Source: Hedera helix (Eukaryota; Streptophyta; Magnoliopsida; Apiales; Araliaceae). From it: a stretch of 64,000 nucleotides of DNA. The notes beneath the pieces are model-generated. The model worked only from the letters and a program-made list of their open reading frames with translations. It did not search any database and was not told the origin of the DNA. The translations under genes were made by a program, and so were the position numbers. Of this stretch, positions 12,401-23,269 are shown in pieces (position 1 is the first letter of the stretch; each line of letters opens with the position of its first letter). The stretch spans positions 450,501 through 514,500 of the forward strand of contig OX359270.1 of the NCBI GenBank assembly GCA_947179155.2, given 5' to 3'.

Positions 12401-13279
12401 CTAGCATCTGTGCTATCGTCGATCCTTTTCGCGGTATGGGGGATTGACTTAGTCTGACCGATGCCGAAAGGAAAAGGGCAAGTGGCTTATATGATTGTCG
12501 CCATTGATTATATGACTAAGTGGGTTGAAGCGAAGCCACTTCGAAGGATTGCTGAGAAGGATTGCATACAATTTCTGAAGGAATATGTGGTATATAGGTT
12601 CGGCATCCCAATGGTTTTGGTATCGGACAATGGGTTGCAATTTGTGGGATCGGACTTTGAGAAATTTCTGGAAGAGTTGGGTGTTCAGCATCGGAGGGTA
12701 TCAGTGGCACACCCTCAAGCTAATGGGCAAGTCGAAGTGACTAATAGAACTCTCCTCAACGGGATCAAGAAGAGGTTAGATGGGGCCAAAGGGTGATGGC
12801 CGGAAGAGTTACCAAGTGTGTTATGGGCGTACCAAACGACCCCTCGGTCTACTACTGGAGACTCTCCCTTTCGATTAGCTTATGGGACTAAAGCCCTAAT
12901 TTCTGTGGATGTGGGGTCGCCTTCATTCAGAAGGGTTACCTTTAGAGAAGCTTACAATGATCAGGGTTTGAGGTTGAATCTTGATCTGGTGGATGAGGTC
13001 AGGGATGCTGCGATTTTCCGGTTGGCAGCCTATCAGCAGAGGACGGCCAGACACTATAACAGAAGAGTCAGGCAGAGAAGGTTTGAAGTCGGGGATCTGG
13101 TTCTTCGGGAAGCTGAGGCTTCCACTCCTCTAGAAACATGAAAGTTGATACCGACATGGGAGGGGCCTTATGAGGTCATCGATGTTGTCAAACCAGGTAC
13201 TTATCGTTTAAGGGATATGTCGGGGGCCGAACTCAAAAATTATTGGCATGCTGCCAGACTGAGGAAGTACTATCAGTGA
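9486..13279 (+). pseudogene. pol: Tat element pol: protease, RT, RNase H, aRNase H, integrase
   Basis: Protease has MIDNGSLVDVLY (about 9550) and ends in the AILGRTTL region. RT has the catalytic YVDDM at about 10685. A Ty3-type RNase H follows (about 11100-11480). A second RNase H of the archaeal type starts WTLYVDSSSSADASGAGM (about 11570-11930). Integrase has the RCPKCQ zinc-finger end, the catalytic D in WGIDLV, D in VSDNG and E in NGQVEVTN, and ends at TGA 13277. In-frame stops occur near 9598, 10265, 11033, 12308, 12457, 12794 and 13139. Each is one substitution from a sense codon, several looking like TGG to TAG or CAA to TAA. The protein is otherwise collinear, which points to a formerly active element now dead in cis. 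Confidence 0.93.
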
Positions 13280-13528
13280 TTGCCCGTAGTAGCTCGAGGA
13301 TCACTTCGGTTATGTTCAGTTATTTTCATGTTATTAATTTTTAGTGTTCGGTAGTTTGTTATCAGGTCTTGAGGTTGTTTAAACTTGTTTTAGAAAGTTA
13401 GGGGTTCATATTATTTAAAGTGCTGGTGTCTGTTCGGATGCAAAATGTAATATTTGGTAGACGTCAATGAAGCAAAAGATATTTTTCATTCACACTTATT
13501 ACATTTACATATATGAACTAAAAGTACA
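13280..13528. other. Spacer between integrase and opposite-strand gene
   Basis: About 250 bp with no coding content on either strand. It would hold the ends of two converging transcripts: gag-pol from the left and the minus-strand gene from the right. Confidence 0.5.
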
Positions 13529-16155
13529 TTAAACTAATGGTTGAGGGGGATCTGCAAGGGAAGCTTCGGGATCGGGGGTTTGTACGTCTTCGGTAGGGGT
13601 CTGATCCTCTTGGGGGTTCTGACCTTCGGGAGGGGATTGGATTGAAGGAGGCGCTTCGGTCGTGGGCGGCTGCTGAATCAGATCTGTTGTCTGATTTTCT
13701 GGGTTCTGTTGATCGGGCGTTGGGCTCGGCTCCGTGGGTGGACTTGGTTGATTGGGAGAGTGGATTGTTGGTTCTTCTTGATCCGACGTGTCTTCGTCCG
13801 ATGAGAAGCCCAGAGTGATGGGATTGACTCCAGCTTGTGCTACCAGGCTCTTGGCATATAGATACCCCTTGGTGTACTGGTCCATTACTGCCTCTGTCAG
13901 CCCCTTGGATTTCCTATATTCCTCAATGATTTCTTTTTTGGAGTCTTCGGATGGTTGAAGGGTTTGGGTCTTGAGCTGTTCGATCTCCTCTGTGAGGAGT
14001 TTGTTCTTTGTAGTGATGAGGGTGATGGACTCGCTTTTCTCGTTCAGGTCTCGGGTCAGCTGAAGGGTTTTCTGGTGAAGGTCCTGGTTTTGCTTCAGAA
14101 GCTCTTCTGATTTCTTGGTTCTGTTTTCTAGCTCTTGAAGTAGGGAGGTTCTGTTCGTGGCAAGGTCGGCCAGTTTTGCTTCCAGGGATTGGTTCTGGTG
14201 GGTTTGTTCGGTCAGTTGGTTCTGAACGCTTTGGAGCAAGGCGTCGGTGGCGTTTGCTTGAATGAGGTGTTCGACCATCTCTTGATGAATCTCGATGTGT
14301 TTCTCGAGGAGTTGACCGTGTTCTTTTATGAGGTTGTCATGATCCTCATGAAGTTGGTGATGGTCAGCTTTGAGTTGGTCCAGTTCGGCCTGAAGGCGGG
14401 TGATGGTGTCAGTCCGATCTGCTTGGTTATTCCGTTGGTTGCGTAGGCGGCTAAACCCTCTAAGTGTCTGCAAAAGATAAGTAGGTTATTGCTTCGGTCT
14501 TTGATTAGTATTGATAATTTTTCTGTAAGTAAGGTGTTTACCTGTCCGAGGTGAAGCATAGTTTTGGTCAGCAACGCTTGGGGGTCTGAGATGGGATAAT
14601 GCGGATCGTCGGCAAGAAGGTTGAAAAAGCGGAAGAGATCTTCAAGAATATAGGAGTTGGGTTCGGTGGGGAAGAAGGATAGTTGAGAGAATAGAGGGAT
14701 ATGAATGTTGGGGTAGGACCTGTCCTGGTTGGAGGATGAAGCTCTGGGCTTCGGATTTTTTCCTGAGGTAGGGGCTGGAGAGGGGTAGGATTCGATCTCT
14801 ATGGGTGTTGGGGATCGAGATGGTTGTTGAAGAGGTATGCTCTGTTCCTACAAGTTAGGTATCGGCGATAGGGGACGAGGAGGTTGGATCTGGGCTTGAG
14901 GAGCCGACTCTTTCTCCCCGAGGACGGGTGATGGTGAAGTGGGGGGGGGGGGGGGGAAGGGGTGTTCGGGTGAACAGTGATAGGAGGGTTTACGGGAATG
15001 GGATCAGCGGTTCGGGGAGGACGATCGGCGGTCTTGATTAGTCTTCTCCTTTTTCTTTTTCTGAACTGCTGTTTCTCAAGATCTGTCATGTCTAGGACAC
15101 TTTTTTCAGGGCCAGGTTTGTTTGAGGAGGTGTGGGGGAGGACGGTTCGGATGGTCGAGGTACCGGCAGTTTGAGGTTCTGTGGCCGTAGAAGGGGGTCT
15201 GAGGGCGTGGTGAGCTGGTCTTACCGTTGGTTTGGGAGTAGGGTGAGAAGAGGATTTTGGTCTTGCAGCCGGTTCAGGGGCGGCTTCGATGGTTGATGTA
15301 GGGTTAGCCACGAAGGGCTGGTTTTTGTAAATTTCGACTACTGATGCCAAAATAAAATAAAAGAGGGGTAGATTAGATAGATACATTGTGTTAGTACGAA
15401 GATTAAAGGATAATTGAGTTCGGGAACTTACGTCCGTGGGAATGTAGCCATTTGTGGTCCGACAAGAGGTTGATACTCCACGGTTCTTCGGGGATCTTCC
15501 TACAGAGGCGTTTGAATTTGTTTTCTCGTTCTTCGGTGATGGGGTCGACAGTTGGTTTCTCTGGGTTCCCCCATGGTGGTATTAGATGGGTGTCAGGGCC
15601 GGAGACGTAGAATCATTCTTTGTTCCATCCTTTGTTGCTTGAGGGCGGCTGCATCCATGCTTTTTGGCCTGGGAGTCTGTTTATGGTTCTGAACCCGGCT
15701 TCTTTGGTTCGGGTTAGGCAAAAGATGTGGAGGAAGAAGTCGAGAGATGGGGTGATTTTGAGGTCGTGATAGTGGGCGATGAAGCATATGATATGGATAT
15801 ATGAGTTGGGGACTAATTGGGCTAGACCTATTCCAACGAAGTCTAGGAGATCGGTAATGAAGGGATGAAGGGGAAATCGAACGCCGTTCCTTAAGACCTG
15901 GACTGGCACGACAACCTTGGGTGTGGACGGACGCCAGTACAGTCGTTCTTCAGGCTTCGGTACAGTAAGGGAGTACTCGCCGGGGAAATGAAAATCTCTT
16001 TTGTATTGATAGAGGGTTTGTTTAGTGATTTTAGAGGGAACGTTAGCGTGGCTGAATTCCTCTTCGTCACTGAACATTGCCCTTATTTCGGCTTCTTGCT
16101 GTTTTGCTATGGAGACAGTGGCAGAGGAAGAGGCAGCAACAGTGGTGGAAGCCAT
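13529..16155 (-). CDS. Spliced opposite-strand gene of the Tat element (degenerate copy)
   Basis: Three exons read against gag-pol. Exon 1 (16155-15432) starts at ATG and has a segment RFPLHPFITDLLDFVGIGLA then a GW motif. It resembles the 'putative gypsy type transposon' domain (Pfam Transposase_28 as I recall it). It ends at GTAAGT. Intron 1 is 15431-15341. Exon 2 (15340-14542) is Pro/Ser-rich with a basic patch KRKRRR and ends GGACAG before GTAAAC. Intron 2 is 14541-14468 with a TTTTGCAG acceptor. Exon 3 (14467-13529) is a long heptad-like coiled coil, then a Pro/Thr-rich acidic tail. The exon 1-2 phase joins perfectly. Damage: TGA at a Trp-like position near 15605, a TAG near 14850, and a frameshift in the G-run at 14941-14956. 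Expected length is about 820 residues. Function is unknown. A related gene lies at 46225-47712. Confidence 0.8.
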
Positions 16156-16476
16156 GAATTCCGATAGAAGGTCTTGGGTTTTGGGGGGTAGTGCTTAGAT
16201 GAGTTTTTGGAGTCTGCAATCGAGTGGGGGGTGCCGATTAGAGGAATCAGAGGAGTTTTGATGCTATAACAGGGGCGTTGTTGAAGATTTTGTTGATGAA
16301 ACTGTATGAGGAAAGAGAAAGGGATTTTGGAATGTTGTTGAAGATAAAGGGTTTCTTTCGAAGCAAGGGTTTTGTATTTTAGTTTTGGAGAACACGTGTG
16401 GCTGATGTGAAAAGGTGGCAGTTGGGGTTTTTTTGGCAACGGTTGGGTTTATGTATGATTAAAGGGGTGGTGTTAT

Positions 16477-16519
16477 ACTCTCCTAATTTAACCTTTTAAA
16501 TTAGGAGAGTGGGGGGTAA
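16477..16519 (+). promoter_or_regulatory. Perfect 15-bp hairpin abutting the polypurine tract
   Basis: ACTCTCCTAATTTAA (16477-16491), loop CCTT, and its exact complement TTAAATTAGGAGAGT (16496-16510) form a perfect 15-bp stem. The 3' arm runs straight into GGGGGGTAA and the LTR start, so it supplies part of the polypurine tract that primes plus-strand synthesis. A related hairpin occupies the same place in the second Tat element (46209-46243). Confidence 0.85.
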
Positions 16520-17079
16520 TGTTGGGATAGGATTTGTCCGACCCGGATATCGTCTAGGCTGGGTAAAAATGATGGGTTGGGTTCGTATTTTGGTTATGAA
16601 CATTGTGGTATGGGGGTTCGGCTGGGTTGGGCTCGGGGATGAGAGGCCCAGTTCTCGGTTGATAATTCCCGCACGGCTTGGGGTGATTGAGGTTTAGTCC
16701 TATTAGGAATCATTTTCCTGTTTTCGTGGAGGTCAGGCGTGTGATTAGGAAATGATTCTATGGACAACAAGGATAATCCAAAGATGGTTTGGATTGAGAT
16801 ACCTCACTCCAATGTGGACTCTGGGGATGACATGCACTATAAATACAAGCCATTAGCTCCTGAATTACGGTACACACTCTTATATCTTACACAGAACTAT
16901 AATAATTCCAGCATTATTGTTCTCCATTGTTACGCTTTTGGCCTGTTACTTACTCTCACACCGGAGCATCCCCGGACGGCCCAGGCCGTCGCTAGTGTTG
17001 GGGGTGTCTAACGGTTTTGTGGTTGCAGGTGCTCGTGCTTTGGTGATTTTCTACGTGCTTACAAAATCAGGCATTAACA
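16520..17079 (+). repeat. 3' LTR of the Tat element
   Basis: 560 bp, TGTTGGGATAGG to GGCATTAACA, same length as the 5' LTR with about 15 substitutions. It is followed by the AAAAA target duplication at 17080-17084. Confidence 0.95.
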
Positions 17080-17485
17080 AAAAATTTGAAAAGAGTTACA
17101 ACAAGTTTGTGACATACTCTTGCTTCATTTATAAAAGAAACTCTTAGACATAAAATTTTCAAATACTAGACTAAAGTTCTAAAGTTTCCAGAGTTTGGAT
17201 GGAGCAAGTTCAGAGCGCTTATAAGAAGCTACTCATGCATTGATTCCAGGTAGACAAAACAACGAATCCAAATTTTTAATGTTGGATAAAGGTGGATAGC
17301 TCTTACATACCTTTCTTCAACTACGTAATTAATGTCACAATTTGTGATATTATTACGGAATCTAGCCCTAACAAAAATAAGCAATCTGCTGATATTGAGG
17401 CGTTGTTGCTCTGTGATATATGTTATTTCTATCAGATTCTCTAAGTCATAGGCTCATAGTATAAATTTAAGTCAAAACAATTCAC

Positions 17486-17914
17486 CTGACTATCTTTGCC
17501 AGCGGATCCATAAAATAAACGTTTGTTCCGATATTGGGCTTGTCCATATCAACAAGAGCAATAGTCAACAATCAATCTAGACACAAAAAAAGCCAACATC
17601 AATGGGTCCTAGTCTCTCGCTCTATCACTAAAATTATTTTGGGAACATCCACGTAAATCCTACACAATGAACCATCTCTACCAAAAAAATAATGTTTATC
17701 AACACCATTGTTACATGTAACAAACTTTACTTCGTAAAAAAAAAGTGTTATGGGTAACAATGCTATTAACAGATATACGACAGACTCGAGTGAAGACATT
17801 ACTTGCTATTGTCAACTCATGTACCGCATTAGTTGTTGCTTCAAATAATGGAGGAATACTTCTAAATTCTGCCAAAAATAATGGAGGAATACTTCTAAAT
17901 TCTGTCAGTGGGAC
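17486..17914 (-). pseudogene. RPN12: RPN12 (26S proteasome regulatory subunit) upstream exons
   Basis: Exon a starts at 17914 after a clean TTTCAG acceptor. It encodes VPLTEFRSIPPLF then TTNAVHELTIASNVF, the N-terminal part of RPN12. An 11-codon segment (LTEFRSIPPLF) is duplicated in tandem by a 33-bp repeat at 17844-17909. The exon then decays after about 17720. Exon b ends at 17486 with VYFMDPLAKIV and a GTGAAT donor, its last two bases being the start of an Arg codon that completes at 6324. Middle coding sequence between a and b is poorly preserved. The duplication and losses make a functional product unlikely. Confidence 0.85.
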
Positions 17915-18236
17915 CTGAAAGATAGATACCATGGTAGTAACACACAACATACGTAATAACGAAAAATCGACACTTAACAAGAACCAAGGGAAAGTAAAAA
18001 TACATCACATATGTTCTTTAAAAGTCAATAACTTGGATATGTAAGCAGAAGTCCCCCATACTTATACAGTAGTAAACCCGGAGTCCTATTCACAATTCCC
18101 CAATATTATATCTTTTTACAAAATGGCACATACTATACTGAAAAAGATGATCATCTAGTTGGTTCCAGTAAGTCAATACTTGCCATTTGCCAACCAGTGT
18201 CCTGTGTAGCATTAATGAGATGTGCAACACTGCATT
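17915..18236. other. Host-type non-coding sequence, no gene recognised
   Basis: About 320 bp upstream of the RPN12 exons on the minus strand. A short open stretch near 18150-18225 (AHLINATQDTGWQMAS) looks protein-like, but I cannot assign it. It could be intron or a lost exon of a neighbouring gene. Confidence 0.4.
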
Positions 18237-19763
18237 TGTGACAGCTCGAAATTTTGATTATATTTTATAAGAATTTAATATATAAAATTCTTATTATAAT
18301 TCGAAACGGGTCAAATGAATAAAATATATATTTATTTTGAATTATGTGATATGTGTGGTGGATAAAATATATATATATTTAAATGTGAAATATATACAAG
18401 TATTTTAAAAAGAAATTTAATAGTTAATTAAAACTATTAATTAATTAAGTGGTATTGAGTTAAGATTATAATATAAATTAATATAATTTGTACGCTTTGA
18501 ATGGCAATGGAGTCTTTATGAATTAAATTTCATAAACGTGTAATTAATTCACTTAAATAAAATAGTGAATTAATGAATATATATTATATTATGCCAAACA
18601 AAAATAAATTAAATATGAAATGAGGGAAGTAATTCATTAATCTTTATTAGTGGATGAATATGTTAACTTTAATTAATTGAATAAAGAAGGTTATTTTCTT
18701 TTATTTAGTTAATGTTGAGAATTATGTTACACTAATTAAAAATGTAACATAAATAAGGATATACTATTTAATATTATATCAAATTGAGGTGAATTAAATA
18801 TTATGAATGGTTCAATACATAAAATGTGTAATTGGAACCAAATGTGTAAATTAAATTCATAATTTGAATTGTGATTAATTGTTAATGTATTTAATATTAT
18901 ACTAAGTGGATGTGAATTGAAAATATGGAATAAGGGAACAATATTTATTAAATAAATATTGGATGATTAAAATGGGTAAATTAAAATAATATTTAATTTA
19001 CGGTTAAAGATATTAAATTAGTATATTTAATATTTTAAATAGAATGACATGAAACAATTTATGGAGAGAAAGAGATAATTTATTTATGAAACATTGATTG
19101 GATAAATTAAATGAGTGGTGTGAAATAATTAATTAAATGAATATTAATTATTTTAAAATAGTGATTCGTTTTACAAAGAGTGTTAATATAAATTGTACGT
19201 GAATTTAATCCCATAATTAGTGAAATGGGTTAATTTATTTAGGGAACCAAAAGAGGTGATCATGTGAATTAATTTGAGTGATTAATTCCATGAATTATGA
19301 ACTGCATTTAAACTCTTGGAAATTTAATAACTTGAACATGTGCTTTAAAGGCTAAGTTAATGTGTTAATAAATTAAACACTAAGTTTAATTAATATATTT
19401 TGGAATATTGCCCAATAATTATATTAATATTAATACCCAAATTGTTAATTATCAATTTGGTTATGAATCATGAAACAATTAAATTAAATGATCAAGTGTG
19501 GGTGTAATTTTGAATTAATCCCATGTTAATATATTAAAAGAGCCCAAACTCTGGAATGCTAAATAAAATAAAAGTTCAGCCTTATTGCTTCTATTTTCAT
19601 CCAATTTTGGCAACCCATTGTGATTTAATTGAGCCCAAAACCGAGCAGCCTTCTTATTGTTTTTCCCAGCTATATTAAGCGGCCCAAACCGTGAAGTGTG
19701 ACGGGAAAATTATAGCATCAGGTGACTCTCTTTGTGGGACGCAATTATTATTAGGGGGGAGAA
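18237..19763 (+). repeat. Truncated gypsy 5' part: LTR start fused to internal tail
   Basis: Starts TGTGACAGCTCGAAAT, close to the start of the LTR at 19764 (TGTAGCGACTCGAAAT). The block is very AT-rich with many TTAATTAA strings and no open frame. Its right end (about 19530-19763) has a different composition and finishes in the polypurine tract AGGGGGGAGAA. The simplest reading is a 5' LTR joined by deletion to the last internal segment of the same element. A chance neighbour cannot be excluded. Confidence 0.5.
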
Positions 19764-20494
19764 TGTAGCGACTCGAAATATTTTAATATAGAGAAATGAA
19801 ATTTTAAACAGTAATTATAATTTCTGTGCGATTAAATTAAATCATGGTATGATGGTTTAGTATATTTAGCTATGTATTGAGATAATTAAGGGAATTAAAG
19901 GAATGTTTAATTAATAGGTTAATTAAATTAATGGACCGACCTAAGTTGTATAGATTAATTAATGTGGTTAATAAATTAATGATAATGTGTGAATATTAAT
20001 AATTCATAATTTCACTAGGAAATTTATTAATAGTGGAATTATACTAATGATTTATTTAAAATAAATTCAACCCATGTGGACTTTAAATTTGGACATATAA
20101 TTGATTTAATTGGATCTAAATTTTGGTGCCATGAGGGGATTATATTAAGTGGGTGTATCAGGAATTAAATGCAAAGTGTGTATATATTAATATATAATCC
20201 CCTCTGTTTTCTCGAGCTACTGGGAAGTGACCGTATAGGTTACTAGGAGTCTGTTGTTATTAAATTTCATACGGTAGAGAGAGAGAAGGAAACTTGGTGT
20301 TAATACTCGGCCTTCATCTATTATTTTCTCTGAAATTTCTTCACCAATCGAGCAAGCTGTGAGTATAGAGAGAAAGCAGCGGTTAAAGAAGAGCAAGGAA
20401 GAGAGTCATTAAGCCATGAAGCATCACCTAGCAGCGTTGTATCTCTAAGAAGGTTAAATCGAATCCTGATTTCCCTTTTTCGTTTTCTTAGTAT

Positions 20495-20945
20495 CACTAC
20501 AAGAAAAAGACCCAATTCCGACGGAAATTTCCGTTGAAAATAAACCTATTATGTCGGAATTATCATATTCCTGACGGAAAGTTTGGTCGATGATTCGGAC
20601 GAAAATAATCGCGTCGGAATTAATTTCGTCGAAAATAAATAATCCCCGACGTATTTTTCCCGTCGAAATTTTCGTCGTAATTATCATATGCCCTACAGAA
20701 TAAATTCCATCGACACTAAATAATTCTGTCGGCATTTTAATTTATATGTTCGACGGAAATTCCGTTAGAAAAACAACCCATCTGTCGAATATAATCACTT
20801 AATTTCGACGAAAATTTCATCGTAATTAATTTATTCCGTCGGTAATAGTCTTTCCGATAATTAGAAAATTAATAATTTAATGCAATAATTCCGACGAAAA
20901 TTCCGTCGTAAATACCAAATTCCGTCGAAAATACAAGATTTTTTT
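20495..20945. repeat. CACTA left terminal and subterminal repeat array
   Basis: After the terminal repeat, variants of TTCCGACGGAAATTCCGTCG recur about every 20-50 bp up to about 20930. They are short and partly palindromic, in both orientations. In En/Spm elements such arrays bind the TnpA protein and set excision efficiency. Confidence 0.85.
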
Positions 20946-21179
20946 TTAAAGGTTCTTTTTGCTTTTCTCAATGCCAGGTTTTAAAACCACATTTTTTATA
21001 CCTGCAAACCTGCTTTATCCCAACAACACAACAGTAATCCATTCTTTATATTCACACACTTGATATAAATGTAAACGACGACACATTATAAAATAAATTA
21101 TCGTACTTTACAAAACTAAACCAAATTACGATGAATTACAATCAATTAAGTTAAATTATTTACAACTAAATTATAATCT

Positions 21180-23205
21180 ACAAAGAATCATCGCCCGGAG
21201 ATCGAGGGTTCTGCTATGGTGTATGAAAATCATCGTTGTCACCCCCCCGCTCGCGATCGGCATCGCCAGCATGCTCGAAATTATCATCCTGTTAATACAA
21301 TTACAAATATTAGTCATTAGTTCGTACTTGAGATAAAAATTCATAGTTAAATAATTATTGCAGAACATACATAATATACAACTTAAATTGAACAAAATAC
21401 CTGTGCAGTCGGGCGCTGAGTCAGCATCGGGCCAAAAGCCTCCAACAACAGGGTAGTCACCATCCGAATCACCTCGTTTCGTATCGCGGCGAACTGCTCC
21501 GGAGATATGCCCGTACTCTCGACACTGGCTCCTGCTGCAACGTCCTGAGCAAGTTGGTGAATATGAGCACTGGTAGGTAGGCTCTGACTACGAAATATCG
21601 GATCCGTACGAAACGTCTCCGACACCGCCGCCATAACCCGCTGGAACAACGCGTCGTCCAAGCCAGCGCCCGTATGAGATTGTCCAACATGTCCTCTCGA
21701 ACGCTGGCTAGAACCTGCAACATTAAATATAACACAAAACAAATGAAATATCAATATAAATTTTGAATTAACGAGCAACATACTACAATAAATACCTCCG
21801 GGCAATGTATATGCCGGCACCCTTGGCAGCCCCAACACTCGATATCTGCTCATAGTGCTACTAGGGGTATCTTGAGACGCGACCCAAAGAGCCATCTCCT
21901 CATCCCTAGATAAGCTAACATCGGACGAAGGGATGGTAGAATCTCCCTTAGCAGCCTGCAACTCAGCTACACGCTCGTCCCGAAGGCTCTGAAATCGATC
22001 TTGCAATTTATTATGTATATGGTAGTTTATTGACTCATTTAATTAAGTACATGATACTAATTATTACATAACTTTATAAAAAATATTACTCGTATAGCTG
22101 CAGCTGCCTGTGACATACTACATTTCTTTGGCGTGTGGGCTCTATCCCAGAACTCGATCATGGTGGGAGGTCATCCCAACTCACCGCCCATGACCTAACA
22201 AATAAAATTTTAATTTATCATTTATTTAGTACATATTTTTATGAATAGTATTTACTTACGTTATGTACTACGTTATTTTTATGAATAGTATTTACATACC
22301 GATTTTACTTCTTCAAATGACCGTGAACCCGTAGTATGTACTACTCGGAGCTGGCTACGATTTTTCTTCATTTGTTCTGATTTTTTTTTGAAGTCGTCAG
22401 CATCCCAATGAGTACACATGACCTCCCATGCTGCATCTAAGACAATAGGGGGCTGATGGTCTCGAATAGTAGTCCCGGGCTGGTCTACAACTGCCCGGGC
22501 AGCCCTATGTCTCATCTCGTACAACCAGCCGGCGTAGTTCTTCACGACATGTGCAATAATAACATCGTCGCCTGTCGCCTGAGAGATGCCCTCCTCATAT
22601 CTAAAATAAATCTAAGAAAACGAACTAACTTATCAGAAAAACTAAATTGAATGTGTAAGTAGTATGTACGTATACAGTTTAAATTATTTAAAATAACTTA
22701 CGTGAAATTCACGTAACACGGTATCCATGAAGGAGGCATCATGCTGCGCGTACTGCGTAAATCGCATGCAGCTAATGGGGATGTGTGTCAGACATATGGC
22801 ATGTAAAGTGGCTTTAGCCACAGGATCCATAATACTACAAAACAAAACAAAGAACGCAAAGTTATGTTTATTGTTTTACAAAATAAATTAATTCAATTTA
22901 ACATAACGCTATTTTACACTTACTGCGCAGAGTCGACATCTATGCGGACAATATGCGCAACAGCTGGCGGGCGACCAAATAACCCGAGGTTCGTCCCTAG
23001 AGGACGTCGTCGAGCAGTATCTGTAAGTAAAATTGAATAATTAAAATTAATAAATCAATTCCCAAAACATAACCTACAAATAGTAAGCAAAACAAATTAA
23101 TATTTAAGAAAATCTACTACCTGACGATGATGACCCGCCCTGAGTTTCGTCAGATGATCCTGCACGACCACCACCGCGCCGACCGCTACCACTATGCCTA
23201 GCCAT
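21180..23205 (-). CDS. CACTA second gene, plant Transposase_24-like (TnpA role possible)
   Basis: Multi-exon gene with readable GT-AG introns. Exon 1 23205-23121 starts MARHSGSGRRGGGRAGSSD. Exon 2 is 23020-22924. Exon 3 22834-22702 contains MDPVAKATLHAICLTHIPIS. Exon 4 22600-22300 contains VVKNYAGWLYEMRHRAARAV and a KKKSEQMKKNR basic patch. Exon 5 is 22194-22090. An exon near 22006-21797 contains RFQSLRDERVAELQ. One near 21719-21402 is a helical segment with IHQLAQDVAAGA. The final acidic exon is near 21292-21180. The exon 3-4 phase does not join exactly and exon 5 has a TGA in one frame, so a small indel or a mis-set boundary is present. The family resemblance is to the plant transposase (Ptta/En/Spm) domain; a DNA-binding TnpA-like role is inferred from position. 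Confidence 0.75.
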
Positions 23206-23269
23206 AAATGTACTACTGAAATACAAAAATAAAATGCAATTAATATGCAGTTAATTAATTTAATTAAAT

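Larger units (their letters stand above)
6695..17079 (+). mobile_element. Complete Tat-lineage Ty3/gypsy retrotransposon with opposite-strand gene
   Basis: A 10,385-bp element bounded by two 560-bp LTRs (TGTTGGG...TTAACA) and flanked by AAAAA on both sides (6690-6694 and 17080-17084). Order: LTR, primer-binding site, gag, protease, reverse transcriptase, RNase H, a second archaeal-like RNase H, integrase, a long tail with a minus-strand gene, a hairpin plus polypurine tract, LTR. The second RNase H and the long 3' tail are marks of the Tat/Retand/Ogre group. By eye the LTRs differ at about 15 of 560 positions, so the insertion is fairly recent but not new. Several stops and frameshifts make gag-pol non-functional as written. 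It lies in an intron of the RPN12 pseudogene. Confidence 0.95.
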
